A DNA stretch of 64,000 nt. Source: Prostheceraeus crozeri. Its lineage: Eukaryota > Platyhelminthes > Polycladida > Euryleptidae. The translations under genes and the position numbers were made by a program. The stretch covers positions 310,001 through 374,000 of the forward strand of contig CAJQUW010005321.1 of assembly GCA_907163375.1 (NCBI GenBank). The letters are read 5' to 3'. Below the pieces are notes generated by a model. That model saw only the letters and a program-made list of their open reading frames with translations, was not told the DNA's origin and searched no databases. This document shows, piece by piece, positions 16,353-25,627 of the stretch (the stretch's first letter is position 1; every line of letters begins with the position of its first letter).

Positions 16353-19300
16353 TTATGCTAAGACGTCTCCTGAATGTGGTAGTGTGAGTTTAATTCTTTT
16401 GGGTGGTGGTATGTTTGTGTCAGGATGTCCATGTGGAAGAGATATGTTGTGTTCTAGCCAGCACCTCTTATCCTCCCATGCTGAAAGCGCCCGTTTCCTA
16501 AAAGTATGAGTTTTGATCTCATGCGACTTAGATTTTAAGATTGTCATATTGACAAACGTTATATTTTTATTTCTATAGGCTTTCCTGAAATTCTTATGTT
16601 TCATGTTAGAGACCAATGATCTTGATATGCCTTTAGCACGCTTAATACTATCGTCGCTATCCTTTAATTTCATACTGTACATTTTTGGACGGAGGAGAAT
16701 CATTTCATCTATTTCCTTCCCTGCTGTCTCATCCTTAAAGCAGCCAAGTTTTGCCTTATTTTTGATGGAGTAGAGTGGGTGATCAGTAGGATAATTTGAT
16801 GTATCAAAATATCTTTCTAAAGATTTTCCTACTTCATTGAAATTTAAATCTTTTTGAGTGGTAATACCTAAGAAGAAACTATCTGTATCACCACCCAACA
16901 AACGAACCCCTTTTACGAGAGGACATGGTTTTAGTATTTTATAAAAGAGTTGGTACATTTCAAGCTTAGAGTAATCTAGTACAGCTTGACCAATATAGAT
17001 GGGCTTGCACAACTCAACTTCAGATTTTATCATTTTAACACCTACAAGGTCCTCATCGATAATGTCTCTATCGATGAATAGAGGTGATGAGACCAATTTC
17101 TTAAATTTTGTAACATCATTGACTAGTTTATAGTTTACACGTTTTCTAACATCCTCCATCGTCTTACCAAATAGACTGTTGTTCTTATACTTATAAAAAT
17201 CTTTTTCAAAATTATTTTGGGCTAGTGCACGTTTCTGGCTGTTACTATCTATGTAGGGTTTTAGGAAGGCTTTCTGTCTAAATTTAATAATGCGGTGAAC
17301 TCTTTTTAAAATCATGCCCATTTCTAAATAAAATTTTAAGATGCTAAAGTGGACTAGATAGTTTTCTTTATCATATTGAGTGAGCAAAAGTTTGCGGCAA
17401 GGCTTATACTTGGGTTGTCCACATGATTCTAAATCTTTATGAAATTGTTTCATAAAGTCGGAAAACATATCTTTACTCACTTCACCTGATTCGGGTGCGA
17501 GTGGAAAATCTACGGTTTTATGTTTAATATTATTTGGATAGATTAGATCTATCTCAAAATAATATCCCCAATCACCTTCATCTGGAATTGCTAGTATGTT
17601 AGAAGGGTTGGAGAGATGCTGAATTTCACTATCATCTAACCAGCTAAACTCAGAGTGAGGGAGTGGTTTGGATAATGAACTACCATACAAATTATTTTGG
17701 TCATAATACTTAAGATGGATATGATCATTACCTACTGTTTCAGATTTTAACCTATGTTTATTTACAAATGTGAGACCACCGCGAATTCCTCGCTCAAATA
17801 AATTATACATCTCTGGATCTTGTAAGAGATGAATGGTCTCACCAGTCATTTTAAAAGCAGACTTAAATGACATGGCTGGTAGACTGACAAAGTGGACGGG
17901 ATCTAACTTATCTTCTTCTAATGCCACTCGTCGAAACTCCTGAAATACATCAGCCAGCAAAAATACATCTAACTTAAGGTAGGCAATCATATATTCACCA
18001 AATGTATGGCAGTCAAATTTTATCCATGCATCTTGTGCATGATCATAATCTTCGGTCTTACATTCTGCACCGCTCAAATCATTTTTAAATTTATCTATGG
18101 GCGGAAGAGAAGTCTCGCCGAGTTTACTAATTGCATCAAAATATGCATATGGAAAGACTCCTTTCCGTGTGATGACTTCATCGGTTAGATTTGGATATTG
18201 TTTCTTAAGATTTTGTGTTAGTGGAAGAGACTTCAGATTTTGTACGAGAGAGGCCAGTGATGCAGTCATAAATTGGTAGGAATCTAAAAATTTTATATCA
18301 AAATAGACCGTCTTATTTTCTTTAGTTTTATCGACAGGCACTTTTGCTGTCATGGCCATAAACTTCTCTCTCGTTTGTGCTATTACATCAAGCTTCCACT
18401 CTTTCATTTGACCTAAACCTCCTTTTATTATCATATGGCTATCGTAGCCCTTGAAATTATGGAAAATGACGGGTAATGTACGCCGTTTCATCCTCAGCGA
18501 AAAATTGCATTTTGAACAGAGTGCGTTTCTAAATTTACCAGTGATGTGATCATGGTCGCGCACTTTCTTAATCTTATCATCGTCAAATGTTTTCCTACAT
18601 TTGGGGCAAACGTTGCAACTATCAAATTTTACTTGATCATCTGCTGTCATATGCAATGATCTGCGATAGAGTTCACCATCATACTTTTGCTGAAATTTTA
18701 CAGCCTGTTTGAGGAATTGTAGGAATTGGTAAATACAATCCTCACCTTGCCAGACGCGCATTTTATTTTTTCTATTTTGGAAATGGTCATGCCATACTTC
18801 ATAGCAGGAAATGGCTGCTGGTCGATGGATGTTATCATCGATATAACATTCGATGTCAGCATAGATGACACGAAGAGGACTTAGTTCATCGCCATTCTCT
18901 CTATATGAAAACTCCTTATCTTTGGGCATGCGTTCCATTTGCAGTTTACCTCGCTTACACCACTCATAATGAGTTTCAAATTTGTTTTTACTCCTAAAGT
19001 TCCGAATGCATCTGTCACAGTAATAAATCTCTGATGAGGTAGAATTTCTTAAGTGGTGGTATAAGCGAGAAATTTTGGGAATGCCGCAGTAGTGCCATTC
19101 CTCACTATCATCCTGTCTTACTAATAAAAGGTTGACAACGTGGTCATAACAACTCGAACGCGAGTTGTAGCGGACACCCTTCAATCCCTTTTCCCAAACA
19201 TGGAGAACTATTTTGATGTTGTTCAATTTTTCAAATTTTTCTATATCTTTAATTTTCATATCTTCACTATTGCAGTCATCAAACTTTAATTCATTCTCCC

Positions 19301-20204
19301 ACTGTTGATACTTACTCTTACGGTATCGGCTATTCTGTACATCATTATAGTGGAGAATGGAGAGGACGGCATACTTAAAACATTGCGATTCGCAATCTAC
19401 AGAAATGACTGCTGCTTTATTTCTTAAATTTTTCGGAAGTTTAAAGGAGCCTCGTCCAGAGTAGTTTTCTAATAAAGTGATTTTAAATAAGGCGGACTCA
19501 ATACCATCAAAAACGAGACCGCTATCGCGCTCGTTAAATTTATCTATGTTTAATTTTAATCCTTGGATATGAAAATTTATCCAAGACTCATAGTCTACAA
19601 CTTCGGTTGCAGGAGAGGAGGGTATGTGAAACTCCAACCTCTCTACTATTTGACCAGTGTGGTGGTCGATTTTTACATATTTTATTTTAAGATAGATGAG
19701 CGCCTTCATCCTAAAATTGTCTAAATTGTTGAAGAGCGCTTCTATCAATGATGAATTTTGATGAAACCATTCCTCAAAGTTAGCAATGGTTTCTGAGGAG
19801 TCCATCTGGTAGTTCCTCACTAAATTATTTATGGACACTTCAGTGAGTCGGATAGAGGAGGTGCTGTTAGTATAACTATCGTCACTGTGTGTATGTTGAA
19901 GTCTGTGCGAAGATAGTTCAAAACGTGTCTCGAAAGACTGAGCGCACAAGTCGCAAGAAAAGGAGACGACGTTAACAGAATCATCCCCACCTTCGGAGTT
20001 TGATGCCGGCTTAGGTCGACAAACACCTCGCTTGATGTGTCGGGTGAGATCCCGCTTCCTCGTGAAGATGTGTCCACAGTCAGCACATTCCCGATCGTTG
20101 CATTCCCGCGACAATGTTGACATGGAGTCGCTGTTGTTATCCGACTCGCTCGAGATGAGACTGGTATCACCTGAAAGAGAAATCATTCTATCATCTCTGT
20201 TCAA
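16353..20204 (-). CDS. Protein-primed DNA polymerase B (pPolB) with zinc fingers
   Basis: 1283 residues in one frame. Two C2H2-like fingers (residues 40-62 and 84-104) and a third at about 396-416 precede the exonuclease: Exo I YADIECY (448-454), Exo II FHNFKGYD (581-588), Exo III YLKLD (742-746). Between Exo I and II sits an HNH-like zinc module (CPKC...DHDHITG...CSKCN, 533-566). Polymerase motifs: YYDQNNLYG (833-841), KNNSLFG (1007-1013), GDTDS (1105-1109), then RPKMYSMK. Family role: protein-primed replication of the element. Splice-like signals upstream (intron 20171-20229, exon 20230-20290, intron 20291-20357, ATG at 20358-20360) suggest that transcription begins further upstream than the ATG at 20204. 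Confidence 0.95.
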   Translation of the reverse strand: MNRDDRMISLSGDTSLISSESDNNSDSMSTLSRECNDRECADCGHIFTRKRDLTRHIKRGVCRPKPASNSEGGDDSVNVVSFSCDLCAQSFETRFELSSHRLQHTHSDDSYTNSTSSIRLTEVSINNLVRNYQMDSSETIANFEEWFHQNSSLIEALFNNLDNFRMKALIYLKIKYVKIDHHTGQIVERLEFHIPSSPATEVVDYESWINFHIQGLKLNIDKFNERDSGLVFDGIESALFKITLLENYSGRGSFKLPKNLRNKAAVISVDCESQCFKYAVLSILHYNDVQNSRYRKSKYQQWENELKFDDCNSEDMKIKDIEKFEKLNNIKIVLHVWEKGLKGVRYNSRSSCYDHVVNLLLVRQDDSEEWHYCGIPKISRLYHHLRNSTSSEIYYCDRCIRNFRSKNKFETHYEWCKRGKLQMERMPKDKEFSYRENGDELSPLRVIYADIECYIDDNIHRPAAISCYEVWHDHFQNRKNKMRVWQGEDCIYQFLQFLKQAVKFQQKYDGELYRRSLHMTADDQVKFDSCNVCPKCRKTFDDDKIKKVRDHDHITGKFRNALCSKCNFSLRMKRRTLPVIFHNFKGYDSHMIIKGGLGQMKEWKLDVIAQTREKFMAMTAKVPVDKTKENKTVYFDIKFLDSYQFMTASLASLVQNLKSLPLTQNLKKQYPNLTDEVITRKGVFPYAYFDAISKLGETSLPPIDKFKNDLSGAECKTEDYDHAQDAWIKFDCHTFGEYMIAYLKLDVFLLADVFQEFRRVALEEDKLDPVHFVSLPAMSFKSAFKMTGETIHLLQDPEMYNLFERGIRGGLTFVNKHRLKSETVGNDHIHLKYYDQNNLYGSSLSKPLPHSEFSWLDDSEIQHLSNPSNILAIPDEGDWGYYFEIDLIYPNNIKHKTVDFPLAPESGEVSKDMFSDFMKQFHKDLESCGQPKYKPCRKLLLTQYDKENYLVHFSILKFYLEMGMILKRVHRIIKFRQKAFLKPYIDSNSQKRALAQNNFEKDFYKYKNNSLFGKTMEDVRKRVNYKLVNDVTKFKKLVSSPLFIDRDIIDEDLVGVKMIKSEVELCKPIYIGQAVLDYSKLEMYQLFYKILKPCPLVKGVRLLGGDTDSFFLGITTQKDLNFNEVGKSLERYFDTSNYPTDHPLYSIKNKAKLGCFKDETAGKEIDEMILLRPKMYSMKLKDSDDSIKRAKGISRSLVSNMKHKNFRKAYRNKNITFVNMTILKSKSHEIKTHTFRKRALSAWEDKRCWLEHNISLPHGHPDTNIPPPKRIKLTLPHSGDVLA

Positions 20205-20403
20205 GTCTCAGTGTATTGTTACAACCTACCTTGACTCAATAACTCTAAACTTTCCTCGAGAAGGGAGGGTGTTGGTGATGAAGTTGATGCCTGAAATTGA
20301 GGAAGATGCTATTAGCCACACGTTTGAGGGAGATGAGAGGGGAAATTTCAAACTTACCATTTCAACGAAATCAAGTTTAAGGTTGATACTTCAGTCAAAT
20401 AAT

Positions 20404-20504
20404 ACGTCTCAAATTTGGAATTCACTAGAGAGCAGTTCACTTGTACGCCTCAAATACAGAATTCGCTAGACAACAGTTCACTTATGCGTCTCAAAGACAG
20501 AGTG
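20404..20504. repeat. 41-bp tandem repeat between divergent genes
   Basis: Two full units (20404-20444, 20445-20485) and a partial third, sharing ACGYCTCAAA...GAATTC and CAGTTCACTT. The array lies in the intergenic region between the start of PolB and the plus-strand gene at 20632, where regulatory repeats are plausible. Confidence 0.75.
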
Positions 20505-20523
20505 AAATGATACGGATGTCACT

Positions 20524-20631
20524 TTGCATATATACTTTCATATTCATCATTCATTGGCTGTTCATTCTGATTGGTTGCTTGTTGATACTTAAGAATTAGA
20601 AAACATTTCAAAGTCATTATTCACAGTCAAC
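20524..20631 (+). promoter_or_regulatory. TATA/CCAAT promoter of accessory gene
   Basis: A CATATATAC TATA-like box near 20528 and an inverted CCAAT (GATTGGTTG near 20570) lie in front of the start codon at 20632. Together with the 41-bp repeats this looks like a shared control region for the divergent polymerase and accessory genes. Confidence 0.4.
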
Positions 20632-21069
20632 ATGACAAGTCCTCCAACAACACCAAATACCGCATTGGAGTTCTCCTCTCCATGCACATCAGCAAAGGTG
20701 CTCGTTACACCAAATGCACCAAGAAAGGCGAAGGTGGAGAAGGTGTACCGACTGGACAATATACGAAAGTTATCATTATCGGAGGACGATGAAGAGGAGT
20801 TGCCCGACCTAACAGGCATACGGTGGAAATATTTACAATATGATGCCGAAGGGGTGATGGAGATGACCAGCAAGTCGCACTTGCATCAAATATGGGAGTG
20901 GTACACCCCTAACTCCCAACCGCGAACCGTGGCGGAGTGGGCGTACATTGACAAAGTGAGGGACGCTGCAGAAGAACGTTTAAAGCAGCTCAACTGTTTT
21001 TGTGATCTATGTGAAGTCAGACTCTGGGACGATATTGACGATGAAGACCTTTTGAAATACATGCCATAA
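20632..21069 (+). CDS. Acidic accessory protein, unknown
   Basis: 145 residues with a Ser/Thr/Pro-rich start (MTSPPTTPNTALEFSSP), a short acidic run (SEDDEEELPD) and a Cys pair near the C-terminus (CFCDLC). It contains several Trp (WKYL, WEWY, WAY). An ATG with an upstream TATA-like box and a nearby AATAAA at 21070 support a real single-exon gene. No family was recognised. It could be a regulator, since it faces the polymerase gene. Confidence 0.55.
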   Translation: MTSPPTTPNTALEFSSPCTSAKVLVTPNAPRKAKVEKVYRLDNIRKLSLSEDDEEELPDLTGIRWKYLQYDAEGVMEMTSKSHLHQIWEWYTPNSQPRTVAEWAYIDKVRDAAEERLKQLNCFCDLCEVRLWDDIDDEDLLKYMP

Positions 21070-21271
21070 TAAATGTTTATTTCGTATTATCTTTGCTTTC
21101 ATACTGACTTACTTGAATGGGGCTTTAGTGAATAATTTAACCATGTATACTTTTTCATTTGGAAATAGTAGCACGCTTAGTTTAACTTGCAAATCTTATA
21201 ACATTTCATATGGGTGATAATGGTAGTTGAAATAGTGTTAAATAAAATTTAGATAGCTTACACTTCTGATA

Positions 21272-21385
21272 CAGGGATAGCAATCGACTGCGATCCATGT
21301 GTAAAGAGCTTGTTAGACTACGGAAGAGAGAAGTGTGTTATGTTGCGTGTGGCGCGTGAGTGTCCTCCCTTTCATTCCATTCATC
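21272..21385 (+). repeat. Direct repeat copy 1 (about 114 bp)
   Basis: Nearly identical to 22165-22281, starting CAGGGATAGCAATCGACTGC. Both copies keep the same open reading frame (IAIDCDPCVKSLLDYG...). The copies lie about 890 bases apart inside the Polinton accessory region. Confidence 0.9.
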
Positions 21386-21434
21386 AATTCATCTCATTGA
21401 TAGAGACAGGTAGAACTCATGGCTCTCATAACGT

Positions 21435-21818
21435 ATGCAATGGAAAGTTTTAGGCAACCTTCGACAGTTGGCTAAATGTCGCCCTGGCGCGAATGCATAC
21501 TACGTTGAGACAGAGGCAATCACTTGCAAACATGACGCAGAGAGGTTTAACAAGATTGACCATTGCCGAATGTCCCTTGCGGTATACATAGCTACGGGTT
21601 TCACCGCCGCCCTTTACAGGAACGCCCGTCGAAAGGAAGTATTACACCGAACTTCATTTGCAACGTTCAAGTTGACTGATAGCAGATTCAACTTAATGAT
21701 AGTATTCGCCAGTCCGAAGACTGCCCAGGGCAAACCGCGTGGAGGTTCTATCATGTCTTGCCCCATGGTGGCCCTTAAGAGAGCCGGTGGTTCGTTCTCG
21801 GGGTGTGAATTAAGTTGA
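21435..21818 (+). CDS. Possible accessory protein (127 aa), unknown
   Basis: A plus-strand frame with an ATG start, Cys/His residues (CRPGANAYYVETEAITCKHD, HCRMSL) and no recognised domain. It converges on the acidic minus-strand gene with almost no spacing. It might be real, or an exon whose beginning lies in the 114-bp direct repeat just upstream. Low confidence because no motif or promoter was identified. Confidence 0.3.
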   Translation: MQWKVLGNLRQLAKCRPGANAYYVETEAITCKHDAERFNKIDHCRMSLAVYIATGFTAALYRNARRKEVLHRTSFATFKLTDSRFNLMIVFASPKTAQGKPRGGSIMSCPMVALKRAGGSFSGCELS

Positions 21819-22073
21819 CTATTGGCTGGAGTAGTCAAGGGGTATGACGGTTAGGTTCTCATAGACCCTATACCGCCTAAGCCGTGCTGGTGCATCTGGC
21901 ACCTTTCGGATGCGAGTGGTATTCGGAGTCCACACCTCATCCCTCCAAATGATCTTCCTAATCTTCCCCTTCTTCTCATCCTCTTCATCCCACTCGTCGA
22001 GGATGACGAACTCGGGAATGGCGTTGTCTTCATCGATGAAGACGGGAATGCTGTTGGCAGATGTGGCTTCCAT
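21819..22073 (-). CDS. Small acidic accessory protein (84 aa)
   Basis: 84 residues, with an acidic middle (LDEWDEEDEKKGK) and a basic second half (WTPNTTRIRKVPDAPARLRRY). A TATATAAG on the minus strand at 22114-22121 lies about 45 bases upstream of the start codon, which is a good promoter position. The gene is bracketed by the 114-bp direct repeats. No family was recognised. Its size and charge suggest a regulatory rather than enzymatic protein. Confidence 0.55.
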   Translation of the reverse strand: MEATSANSIPVFIDEDNAIPEFVILDEWDEEDEKKGKIRKIIWRDEVWTPNTTRIRKVPDAPARLRRYRVYENLTVIPLDYSSQ

Positions 22074-22164
22074 CGTGACTTGAAATTGAATGAGAAGCGC
22101 TACAATCTTCTGGCTTATATAGGGTTTTCAACAATGAATTGCTCAACAGCGAATCAGAATGCTT

Positions 22165-22281
22165 CAGGGATAGCAATCGACTGCGATCCATGTGTAAAGA
22201 GCTTGTTAGACTACGGAAGAGAGAAGTGTGTTATGTTGCGTGTGGCGCGTGAGTGTCCTCCCATTTCATTCCATTCATCAT
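22165..22281 (+). repeat. Direct repeat copy 2 (about 117 bp)
   Basis: Partner of 21272-21385. A second weaker similarity exists further along both copies (GAGAACGA...CTCTTAAGGGCCA, inverse strand, near 21768-21800 and 22352-22386). This suggests that a larger segment of the accessory region was once duplicated. Confidence 0.9.
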
Positions 22282-22360
22282 TTTTCTTCCCCTCTGCATT
22301 CCATATCCGAGGATATGTGGCGGGCTTGGGACCGCTTTAGCTGCATTAGAAGGTTGGCCC

Positions 22361-23539
22361 TTAAAAGAGCCCATGGGTCGTTCTCCGTCCACCGACACTA
22401 CTACTGCAAACACTCTGAAAGAAAAATAATAGGAGATTAGATGAGCTACAAAAATGATTATGTTGAATAGACTTACTGGGAACCTTCTTTCTGACTTTTC
22501 TGACGACGAAGTCATCAAGATCTCCATTGATGTTCATCGTCATGTGGAGGCAGCGAACTCCATCCCCCTCATAACACAACTGTGTCTCATTTAAGTCGCT
22601 GGAGATTGTAGGGGCATCGCATACGTTATTCTCAAAGAGGGGAAGATGAACTTCATATACTCTCCTTTTTCGACACTTCAAACGCTCATGCAGTCGCTCC
22701 ACTTCACCCGTCAACCTCTTATTAATAACCTTCACCTCCTCCGTCTCCTTCACCACGCTTCGCATCCGCTCTATCTCTTCATCCTTCCTCGACACACTCG
22801 CCTGCAAACTCTCCACCAAACCTGCCTTCCTCATCAACTCGCTCCTTTCCGCCATCCATTCCTTCTTTCTCAAGCTCTCCAACTCTTCCCTCGTTGCCCT
22901 ATACCCCTCAACCTTCACCTTCAGCTCTTCATTCTCCTTCAAAACTTTTCTATTATTACTTTCCAAAGCCATCACACGATCCTTCATTCTCACAAATACC
23001 TCCGTATCATACGCCTCTTGCTGCCGTGGCGATGACGCTGCCATCGGCTTAGCCACTTCCTCCCCCTCCCACTCTTCCTTCAAATCCGCTATGTCCCCAA
23101 ACAAATCTTCCATCACCGCATCCAAATCAACATCATCCTTCTTCTTCATTTTCGCTCTCAACTCAACTTCCTCATTCGAACTCCCATCACTCGAAATCAC
23201 ATCACTCGCATTCCTCACCACTTTCTCCCCAATCACGTCCTGAATCGTTGCCACCGCCTTTCTCACCTCTTCCCTTTCCAACAACTCTCCCTCAAACCAT
23301 GCCTTGAACCCCTTCTCTCCGATGTTCCCACTCTCACACTGCAAATGCGCCTTCATAAATTCCTTCTCATCCCCCATCACACATTTCCGACAAGACACAC
23401 ACAACCTCAACATCACTTTCCTCTCATGGCCCATCGTCCCCTCTTTTTCTTTTAAATGCTTCTTAAGTTCGCTACCTCTGGCAATCTTGCCACAACTGCA
23501 CTTGCCAACTAACATCTTTGCGTTATTCGGTTTTGTCAT
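22361..23539 (-). CDS. Cys-rich coiled-coil protein
   Basis: 392 residues in one frame. The N-terminal part has spaced Cys/His (CSCG, CVSCRKC, HLQC), likely zinc-binding. The middle is a long coiled coil (about residues 185-300, ESNNRKVLKENEELKVKVEG..., LTGEVERLHERLKCRKRR). A donor-like GTAAGT on the minus strand at 22471-22476, with an acceptor ending at 22415, suggests that the last part of the frame is an intron and that the protein ends soon after about residue 354. A 5' untranslated intron probably precedes it (23547-24169). This could be a scaffold or virion-assembly factor; that is inference. Confidence 0.6.
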   Translation of the reverse strand: MTKPNNAKMLVGKCSCGKIARGSELKKHLKEKEGTMGHERKVMLRLCVSCRKCVMGDEKEFMKAHLQCESGNIGEKGFKAWFEGELLEREEVRKAVATIQDVIGEKVVRNASDVISSDGSSNEEVELRAKMKKKDDVDLDAVMEDLFGDIADLKEEWEGEEVAKPMAASSPRQQEAYDTEVFVRMKDRVMALESNNRKVLKENEELKVKVEGYRATREELESLRKKEWMAERSELMRKAGLVESLQASVSRKDEEIERMRSVVKETEEVKVINKRLTGEVERLHERLKCRKRRVYEVHLPLFENNVCDAPTISSDLNETQLCYEGDGVRCLHMTMNINGDLDDFVVRKVRKKVPSKSIQHNHFCSSSNLLLFFFQSVCSSSVGGRRTTHGLF

Positions 23540-23546
23540 GATAATT

Positions 23547-24169
23547 CTGTAAAGATAGAGTAAAATTTGATAGCAAGTGTTTATAGGATACTACTTGCTG
23601 ATATGCATTGAAAGACTAAGTCACCAAACATTTGATAGCAAGTCAGCAACCGTTTGGGTGTTAAGCTCTTGAATCCGTTACAGGCATTACTCAGAGGGGA
23701 TCTTATCCCAGCTCCAAGGCCTCGACCCACAAATCCAACCTCGATCGGACAGAGCGTGCGTCATATCACTGTGTTGGTATCCGGGCCCCAGTTTTGACAT
23801 GAAAACCGGTGGAGTTATTTACAAGAGGAAACGACCCAAGTCACAGAGACTCATAAACGACTGCTTTTTATTCAAAAACTTTAATTATTATCATTAAATA
23901 TGAATTTAAATTTTTCAGTATTTTAGTACTACTCATAAAACGTTTATAAGTAGTCTGTCACCTTCAGCATAGCAAACGCTGTCGAATGTTTTTTGAATCA
24001 AGTCTAAAGGACTTGTAGAAGCAAAGTTATAGCCGTTTGAAGATTTCGGCCTACTATCATCAAATGGTCAGTCATGCTATACTGACTAACCTATAAGTCT
24101 GACACCTTAGCTGATATCAGCAATGTAAAGTCAGAAGTCCGATATCGGACCTCAAGAGAAACGACTTAC
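23547..24169 (-). other. Probable 5' untranslated intron
   Basis: On the minus strand CAG|GTAAGTCG at 24169 and TTTACAG ending at 23547 bracket 623 bases without a gene. The coiled-coil start codon follows 8 bases after the acceptor. A GC-richer segment at about 23690-23790 was examined as a possible RNA gene, without support. Confidence 0.5.
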
Positions 24170-24210
24170 CTGTAGTCAGTTTCTCAACTTAGTGAAATTC
24201 CTCTCCCGAT

Positions 24211-24224
24211 CCCGTTCTTATATA
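24211..24224 (-). promoter_or_regulatory. TATA box at inner edge of right TIR
   Basis: TATATAAGAACGGG on the minus strand, immediately inside the right terminal repeat, about 50 bases before the 5' exon that ends at 24170. It mirrors the TATAAATA at the inner edge of the left repeat. Confidence 0.55.
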
Positions 24225-24244
24225 CCCTGTGAATATGCAATCGA

Positions 24245-25138
24245 TAAGAGGGGGGGGACGTCAGTGAAATTTCAAAATTTGATGAAAAATGTTTTGGTGA
24301 CGGTCCCAGGTCGAAATTCCACACTTTGGAAAATTTTCAAAATTTTACCCATACAAAGTCACTCTGACACTTAGGATTTTTTCAGGTGAGCGAGCTCCGA
24401 CCTAAAATCTTGTAACCGCTCTAACTTTTGAACGAAGACAGATAGGAACAAGCCGATTCTTTCACTGAATTTGTCTCACTCTTAGCTTTCAAACGAGCTA
24501 TCGCACGACAAAATCCGTCCACTGGAAGCCAAAATCGAAGCAAGCTGTCCAGAGGGGGGGGGACGTCAGCCGAAAATTTTTTCTCTCCGATTGACTTGAA
24601 ACTCACCATAGCGATGCAGAATTTCACGCTGAATCCGAATCTGACCTCCGTTTTCTCATCCGATGCTTCGTTTTGACGCTACACACCAAAACGTCCCAAA
24701 TTCTAACTCTGTCGTTTTTCGAAAAATGTTGAAAATTTTTTCTCACCGATTGCCTTGAAACTCACCATACCGATGCAGAATTTCACGCTGAATACGAATC
24801 CGACCTCCGTTTTCTCATCCGACCACTCCTTCCACTCGAAACAACCCATTTTACAACCCAACATTCAGCAGATTGCACGAAAAACATCACACACTATAGC
24901 CTCAAGACTAATCCTGGCGGTCGCCCAAGTCCACCACGACCGACACTCTATCGTTCCAGAGGGGGGGACGTCAGCGAACAGTTTGTGAACCCACCTGGTC
25001 GGTACACCACGACAGACTACAACCTCTGTCGTTCCAGAGGGGGGGGACTCAGACCCGAAGCACCACGGCGGCCGACCACGACACTCTGCCGTTCCAGAGG
25101 GGGGGCGCCGGTCGAGTGTTCGCCGTTTTCTTACTACT
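24245..25138 (-). repeat. Polinton right terminal inverted repeat
   Basis: Inverse of the left arm, about 0.9 kb. The best match runs from about 24430 to 25138. A further C-tract motif copy (as GGGGGGGACGTCAG on this strand) lies at about 24248. It holds only one copy of the block that is doubled on the left, and one copy of the 22-bp unit that is expanded on the left. Confidence 0.85.
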
Positions 25139-25600
25139 CTCCCCCAAGGTTTTTACGTCTAACATCTGCAAAAATGAAAGAATCATCGCCAAAACGCTTC
25201 AGGTTGACGTACTTTAGCATATTTTCTACCCATACAAAAGTTTATGCACATCAGACAAGTACATTAGTTTTTGCACTGTAGACAATAATGTGAAGTGTAG
25301 CGATGTCAACAGTTGCTGCTGCTTGATCTGACTTCGTTTGTTCGACGCATTTTTGTTACTACTGTGTGTGCATTGTTCTCTTTCCCTCTTCCGTCTCTAC
25401 CATTGCATGGATTTCCAGTTCAAGACATTGGCCGTAGTCTGATTGGTTGTTCAATTAATTGGTAATTAGCAACAATACAAATTGATAAACTTACCAAACC
25501 TTTCATGTTGACTTCATGGAGTAGGGATTATGCTACACAACTCCCTCTACATTCACGTAGAAGACATAAGAATCAAAAATAAAAATTTCCCGATATATAG
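25139..25600. other. Spacer right of the Polinton, no gene recognised
   Basis: AT-rich flanking DNA without recognisable coding motifs. I could not find a 6-bp duplication matching the left flank. Confidence 0.5.
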
Positions 25601-25627
25601 CTTATTGGGCATTCGAGCGCATTATGG

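Larger units (their letters stand above)
2619..25138. mobile_element. Polinton (Maverick) element, nearly whole
   Basis: Long inverted repeats bound a block of about 22.5 kb that carries the defining Polinton set: protein-primed DNA polymerase B, retroviral-type integrase with chromodomain, FtsK/A32-like packaging ATPase, adenovirus-like cysteine protease and a double-jelly-roll-type major capsid protein. Extra genes include a TBP homologue, PC4-like proteins, an exonuclease-like protein and RING-like proteins. Outer ends are placed where AGTAGTAAG at 2619 is matched by its inverse ending at 25138. I found no convincing 6-bp target duplication, so the ends may be off by tens of bases. The long open genes suggest a young copy that is nearly whole, with at most one or two visible breaks. 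Confidence 0.93.

Noticed and set aside
17990-18279. Plus-strand open frames within the polymerase region
   Set aside because: Shadows of the long minus-strand PolB frame without motifs.
23690-23790. GC-richer segment that might be an RNA gene
   Set aside because: No tRNA A/B boxes, no 5S or snRNA signature, and it sits inside a probable intron.
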